Part shown: piece after piece, positions 19,165-28,902 of the stretch
How positions within the stretch are numbered: the first letter of the stretch is position 1
How the letters are laid out: every line of letters begins with the position of its first letter
NCBI GenBank assembly: GCA_017882885.1
Contig: JADGOQ010000019.1
Coordinates: 1-64,000 of the forward strand
Direction of reading: 5' to 3'
DNA: 64,000 nucleotides
Source: Actinomycetales bacterium
Lineage (GTDB): Bacteria; Actinomycetota; Actinomycetes; Actinomycetales; Actinomycetaceae
The notes under the pieces: generated by a model
The model's input: the letters and a program-made list of their open reading frames with translations, nothing else
The model's database searches: none
Told to the model about the DNA's origin: nothing
Translations under genes and position numbers: made by a program

Positions 19165-21825
19165 ATGACGAATCCCTCCATCGGCCAGCCCACCACGCCC
19201 GCGACCCATCCCGCGCCGTCGGTACCGGGGAAGGTCAGCGCGGACGGCCTCGAGGATCGCTGGAACGCCGCCTGGGACGACGGGCGCACCTACGCGTTCG
19301 ACCGCACGGCGGACCGCGAGCAGGTGTTCTCCATCGACACCCCGCCGCCCACCGTCTCCGGCTCCCTCCATGTGGGCCATGTGTTCTCCTACACCCACAC
19401 GGACCTGGTGGCCCGCTACCAGCGCATGCGCGGCAAGAAGGTCTTCTACCCGATGGGTTGGGACGACAATGGCCTGCCCACCGAGCGTCGCGTCCAGAAC
19501 TACTTCGGCGTCCGCTGCGACCCATCCCTCCCCTACGCGGAAGGCTACGAGCCGCCGCACCTGGGCGGTGAGGGCAAGTCCGTGAAGGCCGCCGACCAGC
19601 AGCCGATCTCCCGCCGGAATTTCGTGGAGCTGTGCGAGCGGCTCACCGCGGAGGACGAGCAGCAGTTCGAGGCGCTGTGGCGCCACCTCGGCCTCTCGGT
19701 GGACTGGAACCACCACTACCAGACCATCGGCGCGAAGGCCCAGACGGTGGCCCAGGCCGCCTTCCTGCGCAACCTTGCCGATGGCCAGGCGTACGCGGCC
19801 GCCGCCCCCGGGCTCTGGGACGTCACATTCCAGACCGCCGTCGCCCAGGCCGAGCTGGAGGCCCGCGACTACCCGGGCCACTACCACAAGGTCAACTTCC
19901 ACACCCCAGGAGGCGCCGTCGTCGCGATCGAGACAACCCGGCCGGAGCTGTTGCCGGCCTGCGTCGCGCTGATCGCCCACCCGGACGACGAGCGGTACCA
20001 AGGTCTCTTCGGCACCACGGTGACGTCCCCGCTGTTCAACGTCGAGCTCCCCGTGCTCCCCCACCCGCTGGCGGAGATGGACAAGGGCGCCGGCATCGCG
20101 ATGTGCTGCACATTCGGTGACCTGACCGACGTCGTGTGGTGGCGCGAACTCGACCTGCCCACCCGCTCCGTGCTGGGCCGGGACGGCCGGATCCTGCGCG
20201 AGACCCCGGAGTGGATCACCGACGGCGACGGTCGGGCCGTCTACGAGGCCATGGCCGGCAGGACCACCTTCTCCTCCCGCGAGGTGGTGGTGGACGCGCT
20301 GCGCGCCGCCGGCGACCTGGACGGCGAACCCTCCCCCACGATGCGCAAGACCAACTTCTTCGAGAAGGGCGACAAGCCGCTCGAGATCGTCACCTCGCGG
20401 CAGTGGTACATCCGCAACGGCGGCCGGCCGGGGCAGACCCATGGCGGCGCGGACCTGCGGGAGAAGCTGCTCGCACGGGGCCAGGAACTCAGGTTCCACC
20501 CCGAGTTCATGCGGGTGCGCTACGAGAACTGGGTGAACGGGCTCAACTCGGACTGGCTGATCTCCCGCCAGCGCTTCTTCGGCGTCCCGCTCCCGCTGTG
20601 GTATGCCGTGGGGCCCGACGGCGAGGTCGATTTCGACCGCTTCCTCACGCCCGCCGAGGCCAGCCTGCCCGTCGACCCGACGGTGGACGTGCCCGCGGGC
20701 TACACCGCGGAGCAGCGCGGGAAGGCGGGCGGCTTCGTCAGCGAGGTGGACATCATGGACACGTGGGCGACGTCGTCCCTCACCCCCCAGATCGCCGGCG
20801 GCTGGCTGCACGACGACGACCTGTTCGCCCGCGTCTACCCCATGGACCTGCGCCCGCAGGGCCAGGACATCATCCGGACCTGGCTGTTCTCCACCGTGGT
20901 GCGCGCCGAACTCGAGTTCGACGGCCTCCCGTGGTCCGACGCCGCCATCTCCGGCTGGATCCTGGACCCGGACCGCAAGAAGATGTCCAAGTCCAAGGGC
21001 AACGTGGTCACCCCGATGGACCTGCTGGTCAAGCACGGGTCCGACGGCGTGCGCTACTGGGCGGCGTCGGCCCGCCTCGGCACGGACGCGGCGTTCGAGG
21101 AGGGGCAGATGAAGATCGGGCGTCGCCTCGCCATCAAGATCCTCAACGCCTCGAAGTTCGCCCTCACCATGTCCCGGGGCGAGATCACGGTGGACCCGGC
21201 CGCCGTCGTCGCCCCGCTCGACCGTGCGATGCTGGCGAGCCTCGCCCAGGTGGTCACGACGGCGACCGATGCGTTCGAGCGCTACGACCACACCCGCGCG
21301 CTGGAGGCCGCCGAGACGTTCTTCTGGACGTTCTGCGACGACTACCTCGAGCTGGTGAAGGACCGGGCGTACAACTCGACCGGTGAGTACGGCGCGGCCG
21401 AGGCGACCTCGGCCCGGGTGGCCCTGGTGATCGCGGTGGACACGCTGCTGCGCCTCTTCGCGCCGGTGCTGCCCTTCGCGACCGAGGAGGTCTGGTCCTG
21501 GTGGCGGGCGGGCTCGGTCCACAGGGCACCGTGGCCGGAGGCGGCGGCGCTTGCGGCGATCGGCGCGGGCGCGGACCCGAACACCATCGCGGTCACCGGC
21601 ACGGCCCTCGCCGCGCTGCGCAAGGTGAAGTCCGAGGCCCAGGTCTCGCAGCGCACCGGGCTGCGCGCCGTGACGCTCGCCGTCCCGGCCGGCTGGGCCG
21701 CCACCCTGCGCCTCGCCGAGGGTGACCTCAAAGCGGCGGGCCGCGTGATCGGGGACCTGACGATCGCTGAGGACACCGGCGCCACCGAGGCCCGCGTGGT
21801 GGCACACGAACTTGAGGTGGAGTGA
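19165..21825 (+). CDS. valS: Valine--tRNA ligase
   Basis: Charges tRNA-Val. The 886-residue protein has HIGH as HVGHVFSYTHTD near residue 70, the editing domain with IETTRPELLPACVALIAHP near 255, WYAVGP and DIMDTWATSSLTP in the catalytic half, and KMSKSKGN near 610. The sequence GWDDNGLPTERRVQNYFGV marks the actinobacterial form, which lacks the long C-terminal coiled-coil arm of E. coli ValRS. ATG at 19165 is chosen; two earlier ATGs (19149, 19157) are out of frame. AACAAT ends six bases before the start, so the transcript may be leaderless. No T-box is seen. Confidence 0.96.
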   Translation: MTNPSIGQPTTPATHPAPSVPGKVSADGLEDRWNAAWDDGRTYAFDRTADREQVFSIDTPPPTVSGSLHVGHVFSYTHTDLVARYQRMRGKKVFYPMGWDDNGLPTERRVQNYFGVRCDPSLPYAEGYEPPHLGGEGKSVKAADQQPISRRNFVELCERLTAEDEQQFEALWRHLGLSVDWNHHYQTIGAKAQTVAQAAFLRNLADGQAYAAAAPGLWDVTFQTAVAQAELEARDYPGHYHKVNFHTPGGAVVAIETTRPELLPACVALIAHPDDERYQGLFGTTVTSPLFNVELPVLPHPLAEMDKGAGIAMCCTFGDLTDVVWWRELDLPTRSVLGRDGRILRETPEWITDGDGRAVYEAMAGRTTFSSREVVVDALRAAGDLDGEPSPTMRKTNFFEKGDKPLEIVTSRQWYIRNGGRPGQTHGGADLREKLLARGQELRFHPEFMRVRYENWVNGLNSDWLISRQRFFGVPLPLWYAVGPDGEVDFDRFLTPAEASLPVDPTVDVPAGYTAEQRGKAGGFVSEVDIMDTWATSSLTPQIAGGWLHDDDLFARVYPMDLRPQGQDIIRTWLFSTVVRAELEFDGLPWSDAAISGWILDPDRKKMSKSKGNVVTPMDLLVKHGSDGVRYWAASARLGTDAAFEEGQMKIGRRLAIKILNASKFALTMSRGEITVDPAAVVAPLDRAMLASLAQVVTTATDAFERYDHTRALEAAETFFWTFCDDYLELVKDRAYNSTGEYGAAEATSARVALVIAVDTLLRLFAPVLPFATEEVWSWWRAGSVHRAPWPEAAALAAIGAGADPNTIAVTGTALAALRKVKSEAQVSQRTGLRAVTLAVPAGWAATLRLAEGDLKAAGRVIGDLTIAEDTGATEARVVAHELEVE

Positions 21826-23627
21826 TGCAGGAGACGACCAACACCATGCCGGTGGACTGGGACCCGGACATGTCAATCACCGGCCTCCTGCGGCAGAAGT
21901 GGGAGGCGAACCCCGCCAAGGTCCAGTGGGAACGCAAGGCGTCCCTCGGTACCCGGTGGGTACCGGTCACGATCGGCCAGTTCGTGGACGAGGTCAGGCA
22001 GGCCGCCAAGGGCCTCATGGCCTCCGGGGTGCAGCGCGGTGACCGCGTGGGGATCATGGCCCACACCAGCTACGAGTGGACCCTGCTCGACTTCGCCAGC
22101 TGGTGGTGCGGCGCCATCCCCGTCCCCGTCTACGAGACCTCGTCCGCGGACCAGGTCGAGTGGATCGTCAACGACTCCGGCATCTCGCTGCTGTTCGCGG
22201 AGAACGCCGCGCTCGCCAGCCTCGTGCGCGGTCTCGGGGAGCGCGCCCCGACCCTGCGTGAGGTCCTCGTGATCGACGACGGCGCCGTCGCGGAACTCGC
22301 CGTGCGGGGCCAGGGGGTGGCCGACGCCGAACTCGAGCGCCGCAGCCTCGCGACCAGGGGCGACGACGTGGCCACCATCATCTACACGTCGGGCACCACC
22401 GGGCGGCCCAAGGGCGTGGTGCTGTGGCACCGCAACTTCGTCTTCATCACGCACTCGGGCAGGCTCGGCTTCGCCGACGTCGTCAACAAGCCGAACTCCC
22501 GCACGCTGATGTTCCTGCCGCTCGCGCACGTGTTCGCGCGGTTCATCGAGGTCCTGGCGGTCGCGACCACCACGGTGCTCGCCCACTCCCCCGACACCAG
22601 GAACCTCATCGCCGACGTCGGCACCTTCAAGCCCACCTACCTGCTCGCCGTTCCCCGGGTCTTCGAGAAGATCTACAACTCCGCGGACGCGAAGGCGGGC
22701 AACGGGCTCAAGCAGGTGATGTTCCGCCGGGCGGCCAAGATCGCGATCGCCTACTCCCGCGCGCTCGAGGAGCCGGAGGGTCCCTCCGCCGCACTCAAGG
22801 CCCAGCACGCGCTCGCCGACAGGCTCGTCCTGGCGAAGCTCACCCACCTCCTGGGCGGGAAGCTCGAGTACGCCGTCTCGGGCGGCGCGCCGCTCGGCGA
22901 ACGGCTCGGCCACTTCTACCGGGGCATGGGCGTCAACATCCTCGAGGGCTACGGCCTCACCGAGACCACGGCGCCGCTCAGCTGCAACCTCTCGGACCGC
23001 TCGAAGATCGGCACCGTGGGCGTCACCTTCCCGCAGACCTCGGTCCGCGTCGACGACGGCGGCGAGATCCTCGTGAAGGGCGAACACGTCTTCCGCGGCT
23101 ACCACGACAACCCCGAGGCGACGGCCGCCGTCATGCGGGACGGCTGGTTCGCCACCGGTGACCTCGGCTCGATCGATGACGACGGCTTCCTGCGCATCAC
23201 GGGGCGGGCGAAGGAGATCATCGTGACCGCGGGTGGCAAGAACGTCGCCCCCGCACTGCTCGAGGACCGCCTCCGGGGCCACCCCATCGTCTCCCAGGTC
23301 CTGGCGGTGGGCGACGGCAAGCCGTTCATAGCGGCGCTCGTGACGCTGGACCCGGAGATGCTGCCGGGGTGGCTCACCAACCACGGGCTGCCCGCGATGA
23401 CCGTGGCGCAGGCCGCGAAGGACGAACGGGTGCTCGCCGCCATCGACCGCGCCGTCACGCGCGCCAACGACGTGGTCTCGCGCGCGGAATCCATCCGGAA
23501 GTTCACGGTGCTAACCGAGGAGTTCACGGAGGCCAACGGGTTGCTCACGCCGTCCCTGAAGATCAAGCGCCGGCCCGCGCAGGAACGGTTCGCCGCCGAG
23601 ATCGCCGAACTCTACGGCGAGGCCTGA
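21825..23627 (+). CDS. Long-chain acyl-CoA synthetase (AMP-forming)
   Basis: Activates fatty acids to acyl-CoA via acyl-AMP. About 600 residues with the ANL family motifs: IIYTSGTTGRPKGVVLWHRNF near 185-205 (P-loop), LPLAHVFARF near 227, EGYGLTETTAPLS near 375 (A5), GWFATGDLG near 440 (A7), and the lysine-bearing end SLKIKRRP near 583. The membrane-spanning helices of transporters are absent; it is likely membrane-associated. The ATG at 21825 overlaps the valS stop (TGATG); a GTG three bases earlier is equally possible. Co-transcription with valS is likely. Confidence 0.93.
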   Translation: MQETTNTMPVDWDPDMSITGLLRQKWEANPAKVQWERKASLGTRWVPVTIGQFVDEVRQAAKGLMASGVQRGDRVGIMAHTSYEWTLLDFASWWCGAIPVPVYETSSADQVEWIVNDSGISLLFAENAALASLVRGLGERAPTLREVLVIDDGAVAELAVRGQGVADAELERRSLATRGDDVATIIYTSGTTGRPKGVVLWHRNFVFITHSGRLGFADVVNKPNSRTLMFLPLAHVFARFIEVLAVATTTVLAHSPDTRNLIADVGTFKPTYLLAVPRVFEKIYNSADAKAGNGLKQVMFRRAAKIAIAYSRALEEPEGPSAALKAQHALADRLVLAKLTHLLGGKLEYAVSGGAPLGERLGHFYRGMGVNILEGYGLTETTAPLSCNLSDRSKIGTVGVTFPQTSVRVDDGGEILVKGEHVFRGYHDNPEATAAVMRDGWFATGDLGSIDDDGFLRITGRAKEIIVTAGGKNVAPALLEDRLRGHPIVSQVLAVGDGKPFIAALVTLDPEMLPGWLTNHGLPAMTVAQAAKDERVLAAIDRAVTRANDVVSRAESIRKFTVLTEEFTEANGLLTPSLKIKRRPAQERFAAEIAELYGEA

Positions 23628-23689
23628 TTCACAGCTCGCTCACAGCCTGCACCTGCGGGCGCCACACCGACGGCGCCTAGAAATGGGGA

Positions 23690-24670
23690 ATGAGGTTGAA
23701 ACACCGGGTCCGAACCCCCATCCTTGCCGCCGCATTGGCACTCTGCTTGACAGCGGGTGGCGCGGCCGCCTGGGCGCTGGATCGCTTCGTCATCGAGGAC
23801 GTCAAGATCGCCGACGTCGCGGCCTACGAGGCCGCCCAGGCGCCGTCCGCGGCTGAGTCGACCGCGTCCGACGACGCCGCCACGGTCACCGCCGCCGGCA
23901 CCACGACGGCCGGGGGCGGCGTCGTCGTCACCGACACGACCTACGAGTCCGCCGACGCCTCCATCACGATCACGGAGCACACGACGGCGGACGGCTCGGC
24001 GATCTGGTTCGTCGCCGATGTCGTGCTCTCCGACGCCACTGGGCTGCGTTCCGCCTTCGCGAACAACCAGTTCGGGCAGAACATCATCGCGGACACCAGC
24101 GACATCGCGGCGGCGAACAACGCGATCCTGGCGATCAACGGGGACTACTACGGGTTCCGGGAGACGGGGATCGTCATCCGCAACGGCGTCGTGTACCGCG
24201 ACGAGGGCGCCCGGCAGGGACTCGCGTTCTACACGGACGGCACCGTGGCGCTGTACGACGAGACCGCCACCAGCGCCGCAGAACTCCTGGCCGACGGCGT
24301 GTGGAACACCCTCTCCTTCGGGCCCGGCATCGTCGAGGACGGGCAGGTCGTTGACGGCATCGACACCGTCGAGGTCGACACCAACTTCGGGAACCACTCC
24401 ATCCAGGGCCTCCAGCCCCGCACCGGCATCGGCCTGGTCGACGAGAACCACCTGGTCCTCGTCGTGGCCGACGGCCGCTCCAGCACCTCCCAGGGGGTGA
24501 CCATGACTGAGTTCGCGCAGATCTTCGTCGACCTCGGCGCCACGACCGCCTACAACCTCGACGGCGGCGGCTCCTCCACGATGTGGTTCAACGGCGAGGT
24601 GGTCAACGGCCCCAGTGAAGGACATGAGCGGGGCGTCTCGGACATCCTGTACGTGGCGGCGTCATCATGA
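23690..24670 (+). CDS. Exported phosphodiester glycosidase family protein (NAGPA domain)
   Basis: A 326-residue protein with an N-terminal signal or anchor (RTPILAAALALCLTAGGAAAW), a Ser/Ala/Thr-rich linker to about residue 80 and a C-terminal phosphodiester glycosidase domain: NNAILAINGDYYGF near 140-155, SFGPGIVEDG near 207, RTGIGLVDENHLVLVVADGRS near 243 and TAYNLDGGGSSTMWFNGEVVN near 286. The domain is related to the enzyme that uncovers mannose-6-phosphate and is common next to cell-wall polysaccharide genes. The start ATG at 23690 has only GGGGA close by. It is coupled by ATGA to a glycosyltransferase, suggesting a role in surface glycan or teichoic-acid-like phosphodiesters. Confidence 0.85.
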   Translation: MRLKHRVRTPILAAALALCLTAGGAAAWALDRFVIEDVKIADVAAYEAAQAPSAAESTASDDAATVTAAGTTTAGGGVVVTDTTYESADASITITEHTTADGSAIWFVADVVLSDATGLRSAFANNQFGQNIIADTSDIAAANNAILAINGDYYGFRETGIVIRNGVVYRDEGARQGLAFYTDGTVALYDETATSAAELLADGVWNTLSFGPGIVEDGQVVDGIDTVEVDTNFGNHSIQGLQPRTGIGLVDENHLVLVVADGRSSTSQGVTMTEFAQIFVDLGATTAYNLDGGGSSTMWFNGEVVNGPSEGHERGVSDILYVAASS

Positions 24671-25764
24671 TCGTCCTCATCCCGGCATACGAGCCCGGGA
24701 GGCGTCTCGTGGAACTCGTGCGTGACCTGCGATCCGCTGATCCGGGACTCGGCGTCCTGGTGGTCGACGACGGCTCCGGCGCCGGGTACGCCGACGTCTT
24801 CCGGCGCGCCGGGGTGGCCGGTGCCGACGTGCTCACCCATGACCGGAACCGCGGCAAGGGCGCCGCCCTCAAGACTGGCTTCGCGCACCTCGAAGGAGCC
24901 GGGGAGGCCGTGGTCTGCGCGGACTGCGACGGCCAGCACGCCGTGGCGGACATCCTCCGGGTGGCCGGCGCTGTTGGGCAACGCACCGGGGCGGCGCCGG
25001 CGGACACCGGCCGCGGGGGCCTGGAGATCGTCCTCGGTGGGCGGGCGTTCAGCGGCCAGGTGCCCCTCCGCAGCCGGTTGGGGAACAGCGTGACCCGGAG
25101 CCTCTTCCGCGCGGTGACCGGCACCGCGATCCGCGACACGCAGACGGGGCTGCGCGGGTACCCGGCCGGACTCCTCCCGTGGCTGTTGGGGATCCCGGGA
25201 GAGCGATTCGAGTACGAGTTCAACGTCCTGCTCGCCGCGCCGGGGGCCGGGATCGCGCTGCACGAGGTCGAGATCGCCACCATCTACCTGGAGGGCAACA
25301 CGTCCTCGCACTTCCGGCCGGTCGCGGACTCCGTGCGGATCTACGCTCAACTGCTGCGGTTCGCGGCCTCCTCGTTCGGCGCGTTCCTGCTGGACGCCGC
25401 GCTGCTCTTCGGGTTCAGCGCGCTCTCGGCCCCGCTGGTGGTGGCCGTGGTGGGCGCGCGGGTCATCTCCTCGGTGGTGAACTTCACGGTCAACCGCACC
25501 CTGGTCTTCCGGGGCTCGACGGCGCCCGTCCGGGTGGCCGCCACGAAGTACTTCGCGCTGGCGGCGGCCCTGCTTGCCGTGAACTACGCGCTGATCCAGG
25601 CGCTCACCTGGCTGGGCATCGGGATCGTGATGGCGAAGGTGGTCACCGAGGCGGCGATCTGGCTCGGCAGCTACGTGGTGCAGCACCGGTACATCTTCAC
25701 CGGGCGAACCCCCGGCGCCACGGCCCGCGATCGCGGCCGTGGCGCGGTGGCGTCACTACACTGA
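24667..25764 (+). CDS. Bifunctional glycosyltransferase family 2 / GtrA-like membrane protein
   Basis: A 365-residue fusion. Residues 1-225 are a GT-A fold: VLIPAYEPG at the start, VLVVDDGSG near 32, NRGKGAALKTGF near 62, CADCDGQH (the DxD-type metal site) near 84 and TQTGLRGYP near 160. Residues 235-350 carry four hydrophobic helices with the GtrA pattern VVNFTVNRTLVFRGS near 275 and SYVVQHRYIFTG at the end. Such fusions move lipid-linked sugars for cell-surface decoration. The ATG overlaps the glycosidase stop. The 3' end overlaps the convergent chorismate mutase gene by nine bases. Confidence 0.9.
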   Translation: MIVLIPAYEPGRRLVELVRDLRSADPGLGVLVVDDGSGAGYADVFRRAGVAGADVLTHDRNRGKGAALKTGFAHLEGAGEAVVCADCDGQHAVADILRVAGAVGQRTGAAPADTGRGGLEIVLGGRAFSGQVPLRSRLGNSVTRSLFRAVTGTAIRDTQTGLRGYPAGLLPWLLGIPGERFEYEFNVLLAAPGAGIALHEVEIATIYLEGNTSSHFRPVADSVRIYAQLLRFAASSFGAFLLDAALLFGFSALSAPLVVAVVGARVISSVVNFTVNRTLVFRGSTAPVRVAATKYFALAAALLAVNYALIQALTWLGIGIVMAKVVTEAAIWLGSYVVQHRYIFTGRTPGATARDRGRGAVASLH

Positions 25765-26072
25765 CTCCCGCGCGATCTCCTCGTGGTGGTGGATCACCTC
25801 GGCGACGATGAAGTTCAGGAACTTCTCCGCGAAGACCGGGTCCAGTCCGGACTCGTGGGCGAGGAGGCGCAGCCGGGCCACCTGGCGCTGCTCGCGCTCG
25901 GGGTCCGCGGGCGGCAGTTCGAGGCGGGCCTTCAGGATCCCCACCTTCTGGGTGCACCGGAACCGCTCGGCGAGGAGGTGCACCAGTGCGGCGTCGATGT
26001 TGTCGATCGTGTGGCGGTACTCGCGCAGTTCAGCGGGGACGTCGGGTCCCTCGGGACTCGCGTGTGCCCCCA

Positions 26073-26073
<1 letters not shown>
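25756..26073 (-). CDS. Chorismate mutase (AroQ type)
   Basis: Converts chorismate to prephenate for Phe/Tyr synthesis. The 105-residue all-helical domain has the AroQ pattern ELREYRHTIDNIDAALVHLLAERF in helix 1 (Arg and Asp of the active site; written here as R19-T21 and D24-D27), then VGILKARLELPPADPEREQRQ with the catalytic Lys and Arg/Glu, and a last helix FLNFIVAEVIHHHEEIARE. Cytoplasmic, no signal peptide. Its ATG shares one base with the clpX stop (TGATG), so it is the last gene of the clpX transcript. The link between clpX and chorismate mutase is position only. Confidence 0.9.
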
Positions 26074-27332
<1,259 letters not shown>

Positions 27333-27476
27333 GCCACCTCCACTCTGGTTGCCCTCACCCCATCGAACACCATTGCAGGGGATGTGTCCCGGAAGCGAGC
27401 AGCCTCGGCACAAGCATGCGCGCCAAACCGGGGAACTCCAAACGCATTCTGCCCGGCGTGGCGCGCACGCCTCGTG

Positions 27477-28154
27477 TCACTTCTTGGTGAGTGTCGCGGC
27501 CTTGCGCGAGGTCAGCACCTGGTCCACCAGACCGTACTCGAAGGCCTGCTGGGCGGTCAGGATCTTGTCACGCTCGATGTCGATGCGCACCTTCTCGAGG
27601 GGCTGGCCCGTGTGCATGGCCAGGGTCTCCTCCAGCCACTCGCGCATCCGGATCATCTCGTTGGCCTGGATCTCGATGTCGGAGGCCTGCAGGTACCCGC
27701 CGCCCTCGAGGGCAGGCTGGTGGATGAGCCCCCGGGCGTTCGGCAGCGCCAGTCGCTTGCCGTGCGTACCGGCGGCGAGGAGCACGGCGGCGGCCGAGGC
27801 CGCCTGGCCGAGGCACACCGTCTGGATCTGGGGCTTGATGTACAGCATCGTGTCGTAGATCGCCGTCAGCGCCGTGAAGGAGCCGCCGGGCGAGTTGATG
27901 TACATGGTGATGAGTCCGTCGGGGTCCTGCGACTCGAGAACCAGCAGCTGGGCCATGACGTCGTCGGCGGACGCGTCGTCCACCTGGACACCCAGGAAGA
28001 TGATGCGGTCCTCGAACAGCTTGGTGTAGGGGTCCTGCCGCTTGAAGCCGTAGGCGGTGCGCTCCTCGAACTGGGGAAGGACGTACCGGGAGGAGGGCGC
28101 GGTGGGGGCGAGGCCGCCGAAGCCGGCCTGGGACATGGGGGTGAACTGGTTCAT
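27477..28154 (-). CDS. clpP2: ATP-dependent Clp protease proteolytic subunit ClpP2
   Basis: Serine peptidase ring subunit. 225 residues including a longer N-terminal leader (about 30 residues) before the conserved core [11 protein letters not shown]. Active-site Ser lies in [14 protein letters not shown] near 117, His in [11 protein letters not shown] near 143 and Asp in [24 protein letters not shown] near 190. ATG at 28154 follows AAGGA by eight bases. It is 11 bp behind clpP1. Actinobacterial ClpP1 and ClpP2 form a mixed complex, and the pairing here fits that. Confidence 0.95.
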   Translation of the reverse strand: MNQFTPMSQAGFGGLAPTAPSSRYVLPQFEERTAYGFKRQDPYTKLFEDRIIFLGVQVDDASADDVMAQLLVLESQDPDGLITMYINSPGGSFTALTAIYDTMLYIKPQIQTVCLGQAASAAAVLLAAGTHGKRLALPNARGLIHQPALEGGGYLQASDIEIQANEMIRMREWLEETLAMHTGQPLEKVRIDIERDKILTAQQAFEYGLVDQVLTSRKAATLTKK

Positions 28155-28165
28155 GGTGGTTGTCC

Positions 28166-28771
28166 TTAGTCCAGGCCACCGCTGCCGGTGACCGAGCCGG
28201 CATGCGTGACGACGTGGTCGATGAAGCCGTACTCCAGGGCTTCCTGGGCGGTGAACCAGCGGTCGCGGTCGGCGTCGGAGTTGATCTGCTCCACCGACTT
28301 GCCGGTCTGCTCCGCGGTGAGCTCCGCCAGCAGCTTCTTCATGGCCAGGATCAGCTGCGCGTTGATCCGGATGTCCGTCACGGTGCCGCCGATGCCGCCG
28401 GACGGCTGGTGCATCATCACGCGGGCGTGGGGAGTGGCGTAACGCTTCCCCGGTGCTCCTGAGGAGAGCAGGAACTGCCCCATGGAGGCGGCGAGCCCCG
28501 TTGCCACCGTGGCAACGTCCGGCTGGATGTACTGCATGGTGTCGAAGATGGCCATCCCCGCGGTGATGGAGCCCCCCGGGGAGTTGATGTAGAGGTAGAT
28601 GTCCTTGTCCGGGTCCTCCGCCGCCAGCAACAGCATCTGGGCGCAGATCGCGTTCGCGTTCTCGTCGCGCACCTCGGTGCCCAGCCAGATGATGCGTTCC
28701 TTGAGCAGACGATTGTAGATGCTGTCGTTCAGGCCCAGGGACATCCCCTCGGCCTTGGCAAACTCACTCAC
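28166..28771 (-). CDS. clpP1: ATP-dependent Clp protease proteolytic subunit ClpP1
   Basis: Partner ring subunit of ClpP2. About 201 residues. Core begins RIIWLGTEV; catalytic Ser in [14 protein letters not shown] near 96, His in VMMHQPSGG near 121, Asp in [23 protein letters not shown] near 170 (the catalytic Asp precedes RDRWFTA). Start: a GTG at 28771 has AAGGAG five bases upstream, which is better placed than the GTG two codons earlier at 28777. First gene of clpP1-clpP2; see the promoter/ClgR-like site upstream. Confidence 0.95.
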   Translation of the reverse strand: MSEFAKAEGMSLGLNDSIYNRLLKERIIWLGTEVRDENANAICAQMLLLAAEDPDKDIYLYINSPGGSITAGMAIFDTMQYIQPDVATVATGLAASMGQFLLSSGAPGKRYATPHARVMMHQPSGGIGGTVTDIRINAQLILAMKKLLAELTAEQTGKSVEQINSDADRDRWFTAQEALEYGFIDHVVTHAGSVTGSGGLD

Positions 28772-28800
28772 GAGCACTCCTTGTGGTTTCGAATACTGGC

Positions 28801-28858
28801 AATCTAACGCCCCCGGGGCGCGGCACGTTCCGGCCGGGCGGCCTTTTCGCTATCGGCG
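28801..28858 (-). promoter_or_regulatory. clpP1P2 promoter with candidate ClgR operator
   Basis: Minus strand: a -10 candidate TAGATT (28801-28806) and, about 45 bases upstream, CGCCGATAGCGAA (28846-28858), which fits the core CGCYNANRGCGWW reported for the actinobacterial clp gene activator ClgR. The position, upstream of the -35 region, is right for an activator. The binding is inferred from the match alone. Confidence 0.5.
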
Positions 28859-28865
28859 CACGACA

Positions 28866-28891
28866 ACGGGCCCGGCACCAGCCGGGCCCGT
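28866..28891 (-). terminator. tig: Intrinsic terminator-like hairpin between tig and clpP1
   Basis: Perfect 11-bp stem ACGGGCCCGGC / GCCGGGCCCGT with a 4-nt loop, 11 bp after the tig stop. Only a short T-run follows on either strand, so efficiency is uncertain, but place and stability fit a tig terminator. Confidence 0.7.
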
Positions 28892-28902
28892 TTGCGTGCT
28901 CA

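Noticed and set aside
17824-21876. 1350-codon minus-strand frame opposite the AbiEi-like gene and valS
   Set aside because: It runs through two well-supported genes and both repeat copies; no family features.
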